A stretch of DNA of 64,000 bases, taken from contig NC_008816.1 in assembly GCF_000015645.1 (NCBI RefSeq), positions 682,001-746,000 on the forward strand, in the 5' to 3' direction. The notes beneath the pieces were generated by a model. That model did not search any database, had not been told where the DNA came from, and was given only the letters and a program-made list of their open reading frames with translations. A program made the position numbers and the translations under genes. This stretch comes from Prochlorococcus marinus str. AS9601 (lineage in GTDB: Bacteria > Cyanobacteriota > Cyanobacteriia > PCC-6307 > Cyanobiaceae). Positions 55,534 through 64,000 of this stretch are shown one piece after another; position 1 is the stretch's first letter, and each line of letters begins with the position of its first letter.

Positions 55534-56568
55534 TTATTGCTTGTCTAATTGTCTAAGTTTTTTTGCTAATTCTGGTAATTTTTTAAAAATACTTGAACTC
55601 CTTAGCCATGATTTATTTTCCATAGCGGGGAAACCACTTATTACCTTGCCATCTTCAATGTCACAATGGATTCCGCATTTTGAACTCGCAATGACATTAT
55701 TACCAACTTTTACTCTATTATTGACTCCTACTTGCCCTGCCAAAATAACACCATCTCCAATATTTGCGCCTCCAGCGATACCAACTTGAGCTGCAAATGC
55801 ACAATTCTTTCCAATTTTTACGCCATGACCTATTTGTATTAAATTATCCAACTTTGTTCCCTCATCAATAAAAGTAAATCCAACTGCAGGTCTATCAATA
55901 CAACAATTAGTTCCAATTTCTACAAAACTCATTATTTTTACACCACCTTTTTGCGGCATCTTTACCCATTTGCCATTTTCAGGAATATAACCAAATCCCT
56001 CTGATCCAATAACAGAATTTGAATTAATTACACAATTATTTTTTAGAGTGGTATTTTCGTAAATAACACAATTTGGATGAATTATATTATTATTTCCTAT
56101 TTGAACATTGCCTAAAATTGATGATCCAGGAAGAATATGATTATTGTCTCCAATTACGGTATTTTCTCCAATATAGACATTAGGTCCAATATGGCAATCT
56201 GCTCCAATTATTGCTGTTTTATCTATAACTGCTGAAGCATGAATTCCTGGTTTGAAATTGATAGTTTTATATAAATAATCCAATACTTCTGCAAATGCAA
56301 TTCTTGGATTTTTAACGATTATGCTAGATATATTGAGTTTTTTTAGAGCACTAACGATTTCATCGTTGTTAGTAGTTATTATTGCTGATGCTTTAGTTTG
56401 ATCTAATTTTTCTTTAAGGATATTATTTTCCTCTAAAAAAGATATTTGATGTTTAACTGCAGCATCTAATGAGGCAGCATCATCTATATTTAAATCTTCG
56501 AAAATATTGGCACTAATAAAATTTGAATTTCCTTTTTTTATTAGATCAACTAAATCACTTAAAAGCAT
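55534..56568 (-). CDS. lpxD: UDP-3-O-acylglucosamine N-acyltransferase
   Basis: A 344-residue LpxD that adds the second acyl chain in lipid A synthesis. It has an N-terminal uridine-binding domain (about 1-100) and a left-handed beta helix of hexapeptide repeats (HIGPNVYIGENTVIGDNN, and later GHGVKIGKNCAFAAQVGIAG, carrying the catalytic histidine). A C-terminal helix ends it. The product feeds lipopolysaccharide, for which lptB is also in the window. It lies 19 bases after proB on the same strand. Confidence 0.94.
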   Translation of the reverse strand: MLLSDLVDLIKKGNSNFISANIFEDLNIDDAASLDAAVKHQISFLEENNILKEKLDQTKASAIITTNNDEIVSALKKLNISSIIVKNPRIAFAEVLDYLYKTINFKPGIHASAVIDKTAIIGADCHIGPNVYIGENTVIGDNNHILPGSSILGNVQIGNNNIIHPNCVIYENTTLKNNCVINSNSVIGSEGFGYIPENGKWVKMPQKGGVKIMSFVEIGTNCCIDRPAVGFTFIDEGTKLDNLIQIGHGVKIGKNCAFAAQVGIAGGANIGDGVILAGQVGVNNRVKVGNNVIASSKCGIHCDIEDGKVISGFPAMENKSWLRSSSIFKKLPELAKKLRQLDKQ

Positions 56569-56587
56569 TTTTCAGTTTTAATTTTTT

Positions 56588-57670
56588 CTAAGAGAGAGCA
56601 AGAACATCTCTATGAACGACAATTATCGAGGAGTTGTTATTTTCTTTATTATTTAAGATACTTCTTAATTTGTCGCTACTTATTGATACTAAACCTTTTG
56701 CAACTTCTTTATCATTTGTATTTACGATTTTAACTGCCTGATTAATCGTAAAGTTTCCTTCTACATTCTTAACACCAACCGCTAAAAGTGAGGCACCTTT
56801 TTTTTTAATTGCAAAAGAAGCGCCATCATCTAAAGTAATTTTCCCTACTGTTTGAATTGCGTGTGAAAGCCAACTTTTTTTGTTTCCAATAGGTTTTTCT
56901 ACTGGATAAAATAAAGTTCCAATTTTATTATCATTAAATATTTCAATTAAGTTTTTTTTATTAGTTCCATCAACTAGTTGGACTTCGACTCCTCCTTTTG
57001 TTGCTATTTCTGCAGAAATTAATTTTGTAGAAATTCCTCCTGTTCCCCATTCATTATTTGAGTTTTGAATATTTTTATCTTTAATTTCCTTTAATTCACT
57101 ATTATGAACTTCTTTGATAGGTTGCGCATCTTTATTATTACGTGGATCTTTTGAGTATAGATTTTCAATATCGGTTAATAAAATAAGCTTGTTAGCATTT
57201 ATAGCCAAGGCAACTAAAGCAGAGAGGGTATCATTATCTCCATATTTAAGCTCTTCATTTGCTACGGTATCATTTTCATTTACTATTGGAATAACATTCA
57301 AATCGATTAATCTTTTTAAAGTTTTAGAAGCGTTATTAAAGGATTCTCGTGAATTGAAATCAGCTTTAGTTATTAAAATTTGAGCAATATTAAGACCTAA
57401 TCTATTAAATACTTTATCGTATAAGGACATTAAATTAACTTGACCTACTGCAGCAGTAGCTTGAAGGGTACTTAAATCATTTGGTCTTGTTTTAATATTT
57501 AACTTTTGGCAACCTAATCCAACGGCTCCACTAGTTACTAAAATTAACTTGTTTCCTTTTGAAAGAAAACTTGTAAAGGATCTAGAAAGGTTTTCAATAA
57601 CTTCTTCTGTAGATGTTTCCTCTGTTCCTCTTAAAATACTAGTACCAATTTTTATAACCCAAGTTTTCAT
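56588..57670 (-). CDS. proB: Glutamate 5-kinase
   Basis: A 360-residue kinase for the first step of proline synthesis. The amino acid kinase start is [51 protein letters not shown] and the [15 protein letters not shown] segment follow. A C-terminal PUA domain occupies about 275-360. Feedback inhibition by proline is usual in this enzyme. Its start overlaps the yqeG stop by four bases (ATGA), so it is translationally coupled to that gene. Confidence 0.95.
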   Translation of the reverse strand: MKTWVIKIGTSILRGTEETSTEEVIENLSRSFTSFLSKGNKLILVTSGAVGLGCQKLNIKTRPNDLSTLQATAAVGQVNLMSLYDKVFNRLGLNIAQILITKADFNSRESFNNASKTLKRLIDLNVIPIVNENDTVANEELKYGDNDTLSALVALAINANKLILLTDIENLYSKDPRNNKDAQPIKEVHNSELKEIKDKNIQNSNNEWGTGGISTKLISAEIATKGGVEVQLVDGTNKKNLIEIFNDNKIGTLFYPVEKPIGNKKSWLSHAIQTVGKITLDDGASFAIKKKGASLLAVGVKNVEGNFTINQAVKIVNTNDKEVAKGLVSISSDKLRSILNNKENNNSSIIVVHRDVLALS

Positions 57671-58161
57671 TTTATAAAATGAGAAATTAATTTTTCTATT
57701 GTCAAAGTTAAATTAAATTTTATAGGCAGGCCATCTCTATTTAATCTCTTAACTAATATTGTTTTTATATCACATCTATTCCCAACAATAATATCTGTAA
57801 AAATTCTGTCGCCAATAATGGCTATATTTTTTGGCTCTCTGCCAATTTCTTTGATAGCAGACAAAGTTACTTTTTTTCTGGGTTTTGATGCATTGTATTT
57901 ATAACTTAAATTTAATTCTTTCGCTATTTTTTCGATTCTTTTTTTTGATGGATTATTACTTATTAGATATAAGGAGAAAAGTTTTTTAGATTCTATGATC
58001 CAATTTTTTACAGCTTTTGGGATCATATTTGATTTTCTATTTACTAGAGTCCCATCAACGTCTAGCAATAAAGAATTAATTCCTTTTTTTTGCAACTCAG
58101 ATTGAGAAATATTATATATTGGTAAGTTTGAATCCCAATTGATATTTAGGATAGATCTCAT
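57667..58161 (-). CDS. YqeG-family HAD phosphatase
   Basis: A 164-residue HAD hydrolase with the nucleophile motif [10 protein letters not shown] (D34 and D36), a second motif YLISNNPSK and a final [16 protein letters not shown] with the metal aspartates. It belongs to the YqeG/PGPMT1-like subfamily, of which some members dephosphorylate phosphatidylglycerol phosphate in mitochondria and plastids. That function is plausible but unproven here. It overlaps proB by four bases and follows the DUF3727 gene by five. Confidence 0.88.
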   Translation of the reverse strand: MRSILNINWDSNLPIYNISQSELQKKGINSLLLDVDGTLVNRKSNMIPKAVKNWIIESKKLFSLYLISNNPSKKRIEKIAKELNLSYKYNASKPRKKVTLSAIKEIGREPKNIAIIGDRIFTDIIVGNRCDIKTILVKRLNRDGLPIKFNLTLTIEKLISHFIK

Positions 58162-58166
58162 TTATT

Positions 58167-58703
58167 TTAAGAACTACTTTTTTCAAGCTCAGTTTCAATC
58201 AAAGGTTGAATTTTATCGAACTCATCATCTTCAACTAATAAGGCACCTTTGTCTTTTAATTTACCAACAATAAAAAAAGGATCTAGTGGTATATATAAGC
58301 CATATTCTTGGTCAAAAAGATTAAAGTTAACTAGCAATTCATAACTCTCACTATCATCATCGACGTAATCTTCTTCTAATTCATCGTAAATTGGTTCTTC
58401 AAGTTCTCCTGAAACTGTTAATGTAACCGCTGATCTGATAAGTCTTAAATCATGTTCTTGAAGGACTGCTTCAGCATTTTTTAGTATTTGTTCATTTTTA
58501 TCTATTTTCTCAATTAGTTCAGGTTCATCTTTTTCATTTATCTTAAAAAGACTTACTGGTGTATCAACTGGCGTTAATAAAGCATATTCTTGGCCTTCAA
58601 CACTTACTAATTGTTCAAGATAACAGAATAGCTCGTTTCCATTTGAGTCATTTAATAAAAGAGTCTGTGCATCATAATTATCATTTGAATTGGCTTCTTT
58701 CAT
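58167..58703 (-). CDS. DUF3727 domain protein
   Basis: A 178-residue acidic protein with the cyanobacterial/plastid DUF3727 pattern. An N-terminal DUF1292-like strand region (TLLLNDSNGNELFCYLEQLV, YALLTPVDTPVSLFKI) is followed by an acidic linker (DELEEDYVDDDSE) and a C-terminal region with YGLYIPLDPFFIVGKL. It has no catalytic motif or signal peptide. It is found next to ruvX and yqeG and is translated in the same run of genes. Its role is unknown. Confidence 0.8.
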   Translation of the reverse strand: MKEANSNDNYDAQTLLLNDSNGNELFCYLEQLVSVEGQEYALLTPVDTPVSLFKINEKDEPELIEKIDKNEQILKNAEAVLQEHDLRLIRSAVTLTVSGELEEPIYDELEEDYVDDDSESYELLVNFNLFDQEYGLYIPLDPFFIVGKLKDKGALLVEDDEFDKIQPLIETELEKSSS

Positions 58704-58729
58704 TTAAAAATTATCTATCCTTTTTAATA

Positions 58730-59191
58730 CTAATATTTTATCTGACGTTTACCAGCTATTTCTTCTAATTCAGGACCTTCTTCGATCCATTGTTCAAGTA
58801 TTATTTTTGCTGAAAAACTATCAATCAATCCAGATTTATCTTTTTTTATTCCAAATCTTTCTGAAGATTCCCAAGTTGAACTATGTTCGTTGACATAAGA
58901 AAATGGAAGCTTTAATTCATTTGAAAGTAATTGACCGTAATTTTTACAGTCAATAGCTTGAGTGGTCATTTTACCTTTCTCATCTAGCGGAATACCCACA
59001 ATAAAACCAGTCAAATTAAATTCATTTATATAATTTCTAATGATTTTAATCTCTTGATTATTTTCAAATCGTTTTACTGCTGGAAGTATATTTGATGTTA
59101 TGCAAAGGGGATCACAATAAGCTAATCCTATTCTTTTGGTGCCTATATCCAAACTCAAAATTGACTTGGGCTTGGGTTTGCAAAATTTCAC
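58730..59191 (-). CDS. ruvX: RuvX/YqgF-type Holliday junction resolvase
   Basis: A 153-residue RNase H-fold protein with the start [18 protein letters not shown] (first catalytic aspartate), [16 protein letters not shown] and the late acidic patch [13 protein letters not shown]. The family is annotated as a putative Holliday junction resolvase and has been linked to 16S rRNA 5' processing, so both views should be kept in mind. It overlaps the upstream GNAT-like gene by four bases and is followed by DUF3727. Confidence 0.9.
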   Translation of the reverse strand: MKFCKPKPKSILSLDIGTKRIGLAYCDPLCITSNILPAVKRFENNQEIKIIRNYINEFNLTGFIVGIPLDEKGKMTTQAIDCKNYGQLLSNELKLPFSYVNEHSSTWESSERFGIKKDKSGLIDSFSAKIILEQWIEEGPELEEIAGKRQIKY

Positions 59192-60243
59192 TTTGTTTTT
59201 AATGGAAAAGGAGATGGATATGGATTACCTTGTGGGCTTAATTTTTCAAAGATTGATTCCAAAGATTGATTTATTATATTTACTTGTTTGGCTTCATTCT
59301 TAATTATTGTGTTCCTAATAAGAATTATTTCTTGATTTTTTTCTTTGATATTACACTCTTCAAGAAAAACATTTAATTGAGAATTTTCTTTATAGGTTTT
59401 TAAATATGAAACAGGTGATTTTTCAAAAAATCTTTTTATAAATTCTTTTAAAATAGAATTGAATCTGTTATCCCAATATCTACTAATAGTTAAAGTATAA
59501 ATTTCTTCATTTTGATAATTAATATCTTTTAAAATTGTACATAAAACTGAATTTTCATATATTAAGGTACCACTCTTAGAGTTATTTCTTTTAAGAATGT
59601 CGTCTTGATCAAAATCTAAAATATTTCTTATTAAAGGAGATTGATTTGATCTTATGAAATTAACTATTTTTAATATATTTTGTTTATTAATGTTTTGGAA
59701 TTCATTAATTAATGTATAGGCATTGGTATTTTGATTTTTAGGTTTATTTAGATCAGAACCATCCCAAAGGATTATCTCTCCTAAAGGTTGAAAGCCTAAT
59801 TCTCTTGCGTTTGATATGAGGTCAACATTATTTATATCTGAATTAATTATCCAACTTGAAGTTTTGATTTCTTTTATTGAGATGGATTTTTTTATCAATC
59901 CTAAAGTTAATTGTTTATCGGTTAAAGAACACTTGCTTTTAATCAACTTGGGTTTAGATATTTTTAAGCAAGTCTCTTTTTTGTTTAAAGGAAAAATATT
60001 TAAATAACCAATAATTTCGTTTCCATATATAGCAATTATGCATTTATTTTTATTTTTCTTAAGATTATTCAAGAAGATTTTTAAGTCATCAAAGGTATTG
60101 ATAATTGCCATCTTTAAAAACCAATTATTCAATTCCTTATTTTTAATATCTATTAAAAGATTAATGTGCCGTATATGGAGTTCTTCAAAAGTTACTTCCA
60201 TTCCTTTTTTAGATTGAAAAGAATAAGAGGTATCTTTTTTCAT
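59188..60243 (-). CDS. GNAT-like hypothetical protein
   Basis: A 351-residue protein with two weakly similar alpha/beta halves. The first half contains [15 protein letters not shown]-type helix and [18 protein letters not shown]-like strands, as in acetyltransferases; the second has [22 protein letters not shown]-like segments. No clear acetyl-CoA binding RxxGxG/A is seen, so catalysis is doubtful. It abuts the CofE-like gene and overlaps ruvX by four bases, which places it in the operon. The acyltransferase reading is inference. Confidence 0.55.
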   Translation of the reverse strand: MKKDTSYSFQSKKGMEVTFEELHIRHINLLIDIKNKELNNWFLKMAIINTFDDLKIFLNNLKKNKNKCIIAIYGNEIIGYLNIFPLNKKETCLKISKPKLIKSKCSLTDKQLTLGLIKKSISIKEIKTSSWIINSDINNVDLISNARELGFQPLGEIILWDGSDLNKPKNQNTNAYTLINEFQNINKQNILKIVNFIRSNQSPLIRNILDFDQDDILKRNNSKSGTLIYENSVLCTILKDINYQNEEIYTLTISRYWDNRFNSILKEFIKRFFEKSPVSYLKTYKENSQLNVFLEECNIKEKNQEIILIRNTIIKNEAKQVNIINQSLESIFEKLSPQGNPYPSPFPLKTK

Positions 60244-61410
60244 TTACTTTTTTTCTCTTATTAATACTATAGGGGTTTTTTCATCTCCATTGCCAGCTGG
60301 ATTAGATAATAAGTTTTTTTTAAGTATTTTATTTACTTTTTTATTTGAACTTGCTAAGACTTTCACACCTCCAAGATCATTAACATCGACAACTGCAACA
60401 TCTATCTTTAGATAGTTCGAGACCTCCTTACAAAATAAATCCGCATTGAGAGGACCCATAACTATACTCTTGTCGTAAGGTGTAACTGTGCCGCTTATAT
60501 CATCAATGAGGGATGATTCTGAACCAGTTAACCTATAAAACATACCTTTAATCCCAACTAATTTGAAGAGATATCCAACAAATAGTGCAAAGGTTATTCT
60601 TGTGACTCCGATTTTATTTATTAATAATTGCATCCCGCAAGCTGTTGCGAGACTGCTTGTAGGGTGAAAAAAATAACATAAAGCTTTCGAAAATAAACTA
60701 TATTCTAAATTTTGAGGGGAAATATATCTATTTTGCATAATCGCTAGCGGACTCTCACCGATAGTTAAAATATCATTTTTTTCTACAATTCCTTTGCAGT
60801 ATTTAATCACAGTATTTACTGGGTTATCAAAGCAACCAAGTAAATCAGTTTTAATAGCAAGTGCTTTATATTTATTATTTATTGGAATTTCAAAAACCTC
60901 TTTCGGCCTTTGTTTTTGACCATCTAAATTAATTAAGAAACAATCCTTATTATTTGAAATACCAAAATGTCCATAGTTCTCCCAATATATTTTTAACCAT
61001 AGATATTTTATTTTTTTTCTAAAGTTATCATTGCTAAATTTATATATGATTCTTACAAATAATTCTGAATTTGACTTGATAATTGTTGTTGGCCAGTAAT
61101 TATTTAAATTCTTAATTTTATTATTTTCATATATGTAAATATCTTGTTGATAATTAAAATTTTGGCAATATTCGTTACCTTTACTTTTAAAACAATCTAA
61201 CTCAAAATTTATATTAGAAACCATCGTCTCTTTAGTTTTACTTTTATTAGTTATTTTTAAATCAATAATTAATTCGTTTAAACCATCCTTTTTTTTGATT
61301 TTGTAATTTATAGGTACCAGATTTAACTTTGATTTGGGTGAGTTTTTAATATATAAATCTGAAATAATTAAAAAAATTAAAAGAACTAAGAAGATATTTA
61401 TTAATATCAT
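60244..61410 (-). CDS. CofE-like (F420-0:gamma-glutamyl ligase-like) membrane protein
   Basis: A 388-residue protein. An N-terminal membrane helix (LINIFLVLLIFLIISDLYI) is followed by a beta-rich domain of about 130 residues. A region similar to F420-0:gamma-glutamyl ligase comes next: KALAIKTDLLGCFDNP, VEKNDILTIGESPLAIMQ, SSLIDDISGTVTPYDKSIVMGP, then DVAVVDVNDLGGVKVLAS and NPAGNGDEKTP. No other F420 biosynthesis gene is in the window, so the ligase may act on another acceptor. It joins the GNAT-like gene without a gap and follows the thioredoxin-fold gene by ten bases. Confidence 0.8.
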   Translation of the reverse strand: MILINIFLVLLIFLIISDLYIKNSPKSKLNLVPINYKIKKKDGLNELIIDLKITNKSKTKETMVSNINFELDCFKSKGNEYCQNFNYQQDIYIYENNKIKNLNNYWPTTIIKSNSELFVRIIYKFSNDNFRKKIKYLWLKIYWENYGHFGISNNKDCFLINLDGQKQRPKEVFEIPINNKYKALAIKTDLLGCFDNPVNTVIKYCKGIVEKNDILTIGESPLAIMQNRYISPQNLEYSLFSKALCYFFHPTSSLATACGMQLLINKIGVTRITFALFVGYLFKLVGIKGMFYRLTGSESSLIDDISGTVTPYDKSIVMGPLNADLFCKEVSNYLKIDVAVVDVNDLGGVKVLASSNKKVNKILKKNLLSNPAGNGDEKTPIVLIREKK

Positions 61411-61420
61411 TTTTTTTTAA

Positions 61421-61969
61421 TTAATTTTTGTTTTTATTTTTTTTTTCAGAAATGATACTGTTGTATTCATTAAAACTTTCTACAGAAAATGTCGTTTCTT
61501 CTATATCAATTCCCTTTAGTTCTCCAATAACTTTGTTTAATTCATCGATATTAATCATTCCATTTTTATCAAATTTAACTGCACCATCACTATTTAAAAT
61601 AATGGTTTGTGGAATTAATCCGTTCCAATAATAATTAGGTTCATTTCTAAGATCAGACTTTTCTTTATCCTGTAAATCATCAGTAGTTAGAGCAATGATA
61701 TCTATATTATTTCTCCATATCAAATCTAAACCGGATATTATCGGAGCCATAGCTTTACTATCCGAGCTGTCGTCAAGATAAAAAAATAAAACTGAAACTC
61801 TTTTATTTTTTAATGATTCCTGAAGAGTTGTCTGGGGAGGAACTATAGCCCCATTACCTGAGTATATTGGGAAAATGTTGCCATCGTAACTATCAGTATC
61901 TCTAGAGGCATTTGCTTTAAATGGGCTTAAGAAAATTAATGCTATCAGGATCCATTGAATTATTTTCAT
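61421..61969 (-). CDS. Lumenal thioredoxin-fold protein without CxxC
   Basis: A 182-residue protein with a signal peptide (IIQWILIALIFLSPFKANA) for export to lumen or periplasm. The mature part fits a thioredoxin fold: RVSVLFFYLDDSSDSKAMAP, IDIIALTTDDLQ and the cis-proline region LIPQTIILNSDGAVKF. Where CxxC should be, the sequence reads DDSSDSK, so it cannot do thiol redox chemistry in the usual way. It resembles a cyanobacterial family proposed to help photosystem I accumulate, an assignment I hold loosely. It is in line with DUF3685 upstream and the CofE-like gene downstream. Confidence 0.7.
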   Translation of the reverse strand: MKIIQWILIALIFLSPFKANASRDTDSYDGNIFPIYSGNGAIVPPQTTLQESLKNKRVSVLFFYLDDSSDSKAMAPIISGLDLIWRNNIDIIALTTDDLQDKEKSDLRNEPNYYWNGLIPQTIILNSDGAVKFDKNGMINIDELNKVIGELKGIDIEETTFSVESFNEYNSIISEKKNKNKN

Positions 61970-61983
61970 TAAAGTTTAATAAC

Positions 61984-63600
61984 TTACTTTGAACTTGATC
62001 TTCCTAATCCTTGAAGGATTCCTTTCCCCACTAAACCGATAGCTTTACCAACGACCTTTGTAAGGAAAGTTACGAAAAGATTACCGATATATTTTACAGC
62101 AACTTCTAACTGTGGTGCTACGGCATCTCTTATCTCAACTAACAATGTAACTTGTTTTTGTAGCCATTCTAGATTCTCTAATTCTTTCTCTCTATTTTCA
62201 TTTTTAAAGTAACGGGTAAATTTTTTATCGATAATATCAATATATTCTCTTTTACTCTCATACAAGTAGATAGGCATATAAATATAGTCATGCCAGCGAT
62301 TGTAGTTATTAATATTATTTCTAAATCTTTCAAAATTTCTTGTCGATTGTAATTCGGGATTTATAAGTACAGTTCTTAATTCAGGCCAAGAAGAACAAAT
62401 ATTAAAGATTTCAGAAGCTAATAAATTACAGTTCCTTATTGTCCAGTTTGAAATAATATTTTCAAGGATCAAAAACGATTCTGTTTCATATAGAGGGAGT
62501 AATTTTCCATCATAGTCAAGAGCTTCATTTTTAATAATTGGCTCAATAAACATTATTGATTCGTGTGATTCTCTATCTATCTCTTCGCAACTTACCTCAC
62601 TATAAATAAAATCATTTATTGAAATAGATTCGCCACCTTTTTTTAATCGAAAATAACTGTCTGTGATATTTGAAATTGTATTAACTTTAAGTTCTTTTAT
62701 AAGAGAATTTAAATCATCTTTAAAATCTTTCTCCTTATAGTTTTCCTTAATATTTTTGACTAAATTATCTAACTCATCTAACATTTTGCAAATTAGTCGC
62801 GAAATGAATTCTTTCTTTATTCCAGAGAGAATTATTGATGAATTATTAAATTCAACCTGTAAGTTAGTTGAGCTATACCTTTCTTTTAGTCTATCTAAAA
62901 TCAAATTCCATATTTCTGCGGTGTTTTTATCTTTAATGAAAACAGTGTTCTTATTTTCAAGATTTATTTTATTTTCAGTGTAAACTGCCTCTGTATAAAG
63001 TTCTAGTGAATTACCCCATAAGAAAATTAGAAAAGATTTTGCAGTAATAAGTTCTCTTAATCTTCCTTTTAAAATGAATTTATAAAATTCTGGTGTTGAA
63101 TCAGAGTTGACATATTTGAATATATAGTTAATTTCAGAATCTATTTGTTTAAGACCTGAAGTTAGAATTTTTTGACTAAAACTGAGAGGCTTATTTTTGT
63201 TTAATTGAACTCGGGAATTATTTTCAATATCAAATACCCTTCCTCCATTTAAAATGGTTTCAATAGATTCAAGAACTTTTTCTGCACTAGGATTTAAAAG
63301 AAAACCTTCAGCATTTAACGATGTGGGGGTATTTGCTTCATAAACAAGTTCGCCAGAAAGAATTATAAGAAACTTTGACTCATCATATCTTTCTCTTAAT
63401 TTTAATAATTCTAAACTTATAAGATCTTCTGATTGGAAATTAAGAACATTCCATATAACTAAATCTGGAGTTTTATTACCTTTTCCATTACTAAAATTAA
63501 TGTCTAAATTTTGGTCTAGTGATGTTAACTTAAGCGATAAAGATTCTGCTATTAAGCTTGGAGCAATAATCAATATCGATTTTTTTGAAATTAATTCCAA
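61984..63600 (-). CDS. DUF3685 (Ycf55-like) protein
   Basis: A 538-residue protein. Its N-terminal ~120 residues look like a response-regulator receiver that has lost the phosphate site: where the aspartate should lie the sequence reads PDLVIWNVLNF (N51), and the FLLNPS segment replaces the usual lysine-proline. The long helical middle and end (HDYIYMPIYLYESKREYIDII, VAVKYIGNLFVTFLTKVVG) match the DUF3685 family, related to Ycf55 of red algal plastids. Role unknown. It appears to head the minus-strand run that continues to leuB. Confidence 0.75.
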   Translation of the reverse strand: MELISKKSILIIAPSLIAESLSLKLTSLDQNLDINFSNGKGNKTPDLVIWNVLNFQSEDLISLELLKLRERYDESKFLIILSGELVYEANTPTSLNAEGFLLNPSAEKVLESIETILNGGRVFDIENNSRVQLNKNKPLSFSQKILTSGLKQIDSEINYIFKYVNSDSTPEFYKFILKGRLRELITAKSFLIFLWGNSLELYTEAVYTENKINLENKNTVFIKDKNTAEIWNLILDRLKERYSSTNLQVEFNNSSIILSGIKKEFISRLICKMLDELDNLVKNIKENYKEKDFKDDLNSLIKELKVNTISNITDSYFRLKKGGESISINDFIYSEVSCEEIDRESHESIMFIEPIIKNEALDYDGKLLPLYETESFLILENIISNWTIRNCNLLASEIFNICSSWPELRTVLINPELQSTRNFERFRNNINNYNRWHDYIYMPIYLYESKREYIDIIDKKFTRYFKNENREKELENLEWLQKQVTLLVEIRDAVAPQLEVAVKYIGNLFVTFLTKVVGKAIGLVGKGILQGLGRSSSK

Positions 63601-63679
63601 GACTAGATTTCTTATCTCTTATACAAAATTAACTAACAATTACTGCAAACACCAGCCTTAAATCAATTTTTATACTCTT

Positions 63680-64000
63680 TTAAGCGTAGTAATTTGTGTT
63701 TAAATCAATGTCATTTAATCTCTCTGCTGACAATACATTATTCGCTTCGTTTATCGTGAATTTATTTTCATATAGAGCTTTACCTACTATTACTCCAAAT
63801 AGGCCAGAGTTTTCAAATTTTACTAAGGATAATAAATCAGAAATTGAACCAACACCTCCTGAGGCTATTACTGGAATATCTGTAATTTCAAGTATGCTTT
63901 TTATGAATTCTTCATTTGTCCCTTCCAACGTCCCATCTGTATTTATATCCGTAACAATAAAACTAGCAATTTTAAATGAAGAAAACTCCTTTACTAGATC
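63680..64000 (-). CDS. hisA: HisA isomerase, C-terminal part (cut by window edge)
   Basis: The last ~106 codons of phosphoribosylformimino-5-aminoimidazole carboxamide ribotide isomerase, a (beta/alpha)8 enzyme of histidine synthesis. Visible are the catalytic-side segment IVTDINTDGTLEGTN, then PVIASGGVGSISDLL and GVIVGKALYENKF, both phosphate-binding loops of the barrel. The frame stays open to the window edge; the internal TTG at 63928 is not a start. It is upstream of DUF3685 on the same strand with a 79-base gap. Confidence 0.92.
   Translation of the reverse strand, partial: DLVKEFSSFKIASFIVTDINTDGTLEGTNEEFIKSILEITDIPVIASGGVGSISDLLSLVKFENSGLFGVIVGKALYENKFTINEANNVLSAERLNDIDLNTNYYA

Overview
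The window is a very AT-rich, gene-dense stretch of a cyanobacterial chromosome. It matches high-light-adapted Prochlorococcus: petN, thf1, chlP, ccsA, prk, glpX, ferredoxin-dependent sulfite reductase and sipA are present, proteins are compact, intergenic spaces are short, and TTG/GTG starts are common. The AT bias and protein style suggest an HLII-type genome, but the strain cannot be fixed by reading alone. I see no rRNA, tRNA, CRISPR array, transposase, integrase or phage gene.

Left part (1-8.1 kb): the start of an ATP-dependent DNA ligase with its metallo-beta-lactamase exonuclease partner (a DNA repair module), then an accessory-looking stretch of small proteins on alternating strands. 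Most are orphans. Among them are a stand-alone IF-2 N-terminal-like domain, a zinc-ribbon/coiled-coil DUF2130 protein, a ribbon-helix-helix-like protein, a lipoprotein and several one-helix membrane microproteins. Around 7.8-11.6 kb is a photosynthesis and proteostasis group: petN with an overlapping 46-residue membrane microprotein, thf1 (psb29), clpP, ftsH and sipA.

Middle (11.6-35 kb): a pair of M16 peptidases (one apparently without its zinc site); pcyA followed by a DevBCA-type exporter; a glycosyltransferase; rpsB-tsf with a striking pseudoknot-capable leader; an orphan gene and recG; a D-Ala-D-Ala dipeptidase broken by a single frameshift at a slippery heptamer; sir, glyS, chlP, a VanY-type carboxypeptidase, typA, a DUF309 protein, lptB and ccsA.

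Right part (35-64 kb): a concentration of Calvin-cycle, oxidative pentose phosphate and glycogen genes (rpe, glpX, glgC, gnd, pgl, class II and class I aldolases, prk) with hemA, ilvD, purS-purQ, accD and leuB. A minus-strand run from 63.6 to 54.4 kb mixes known genes (ruvX, yqeG, proB, lpxD, leuB) with poorly understood cyanobacterial families: DUF3685/Ycf55-like, a thioredoxin-fold protein without CxxC, a CofE-like ligase, a GNAT-like protein and DUF3727. The window ends inside hisA.

The least explained signals are the interlocked inverted repeats before rpsB, a perfect 14-1-14 palindrome before glpX, the slippery-site frameshift in the dipeptidase, the petN-coupled microprotein, and a promoter/dyad before a 54-residue zinc-finger-like peptide next to purSQ.
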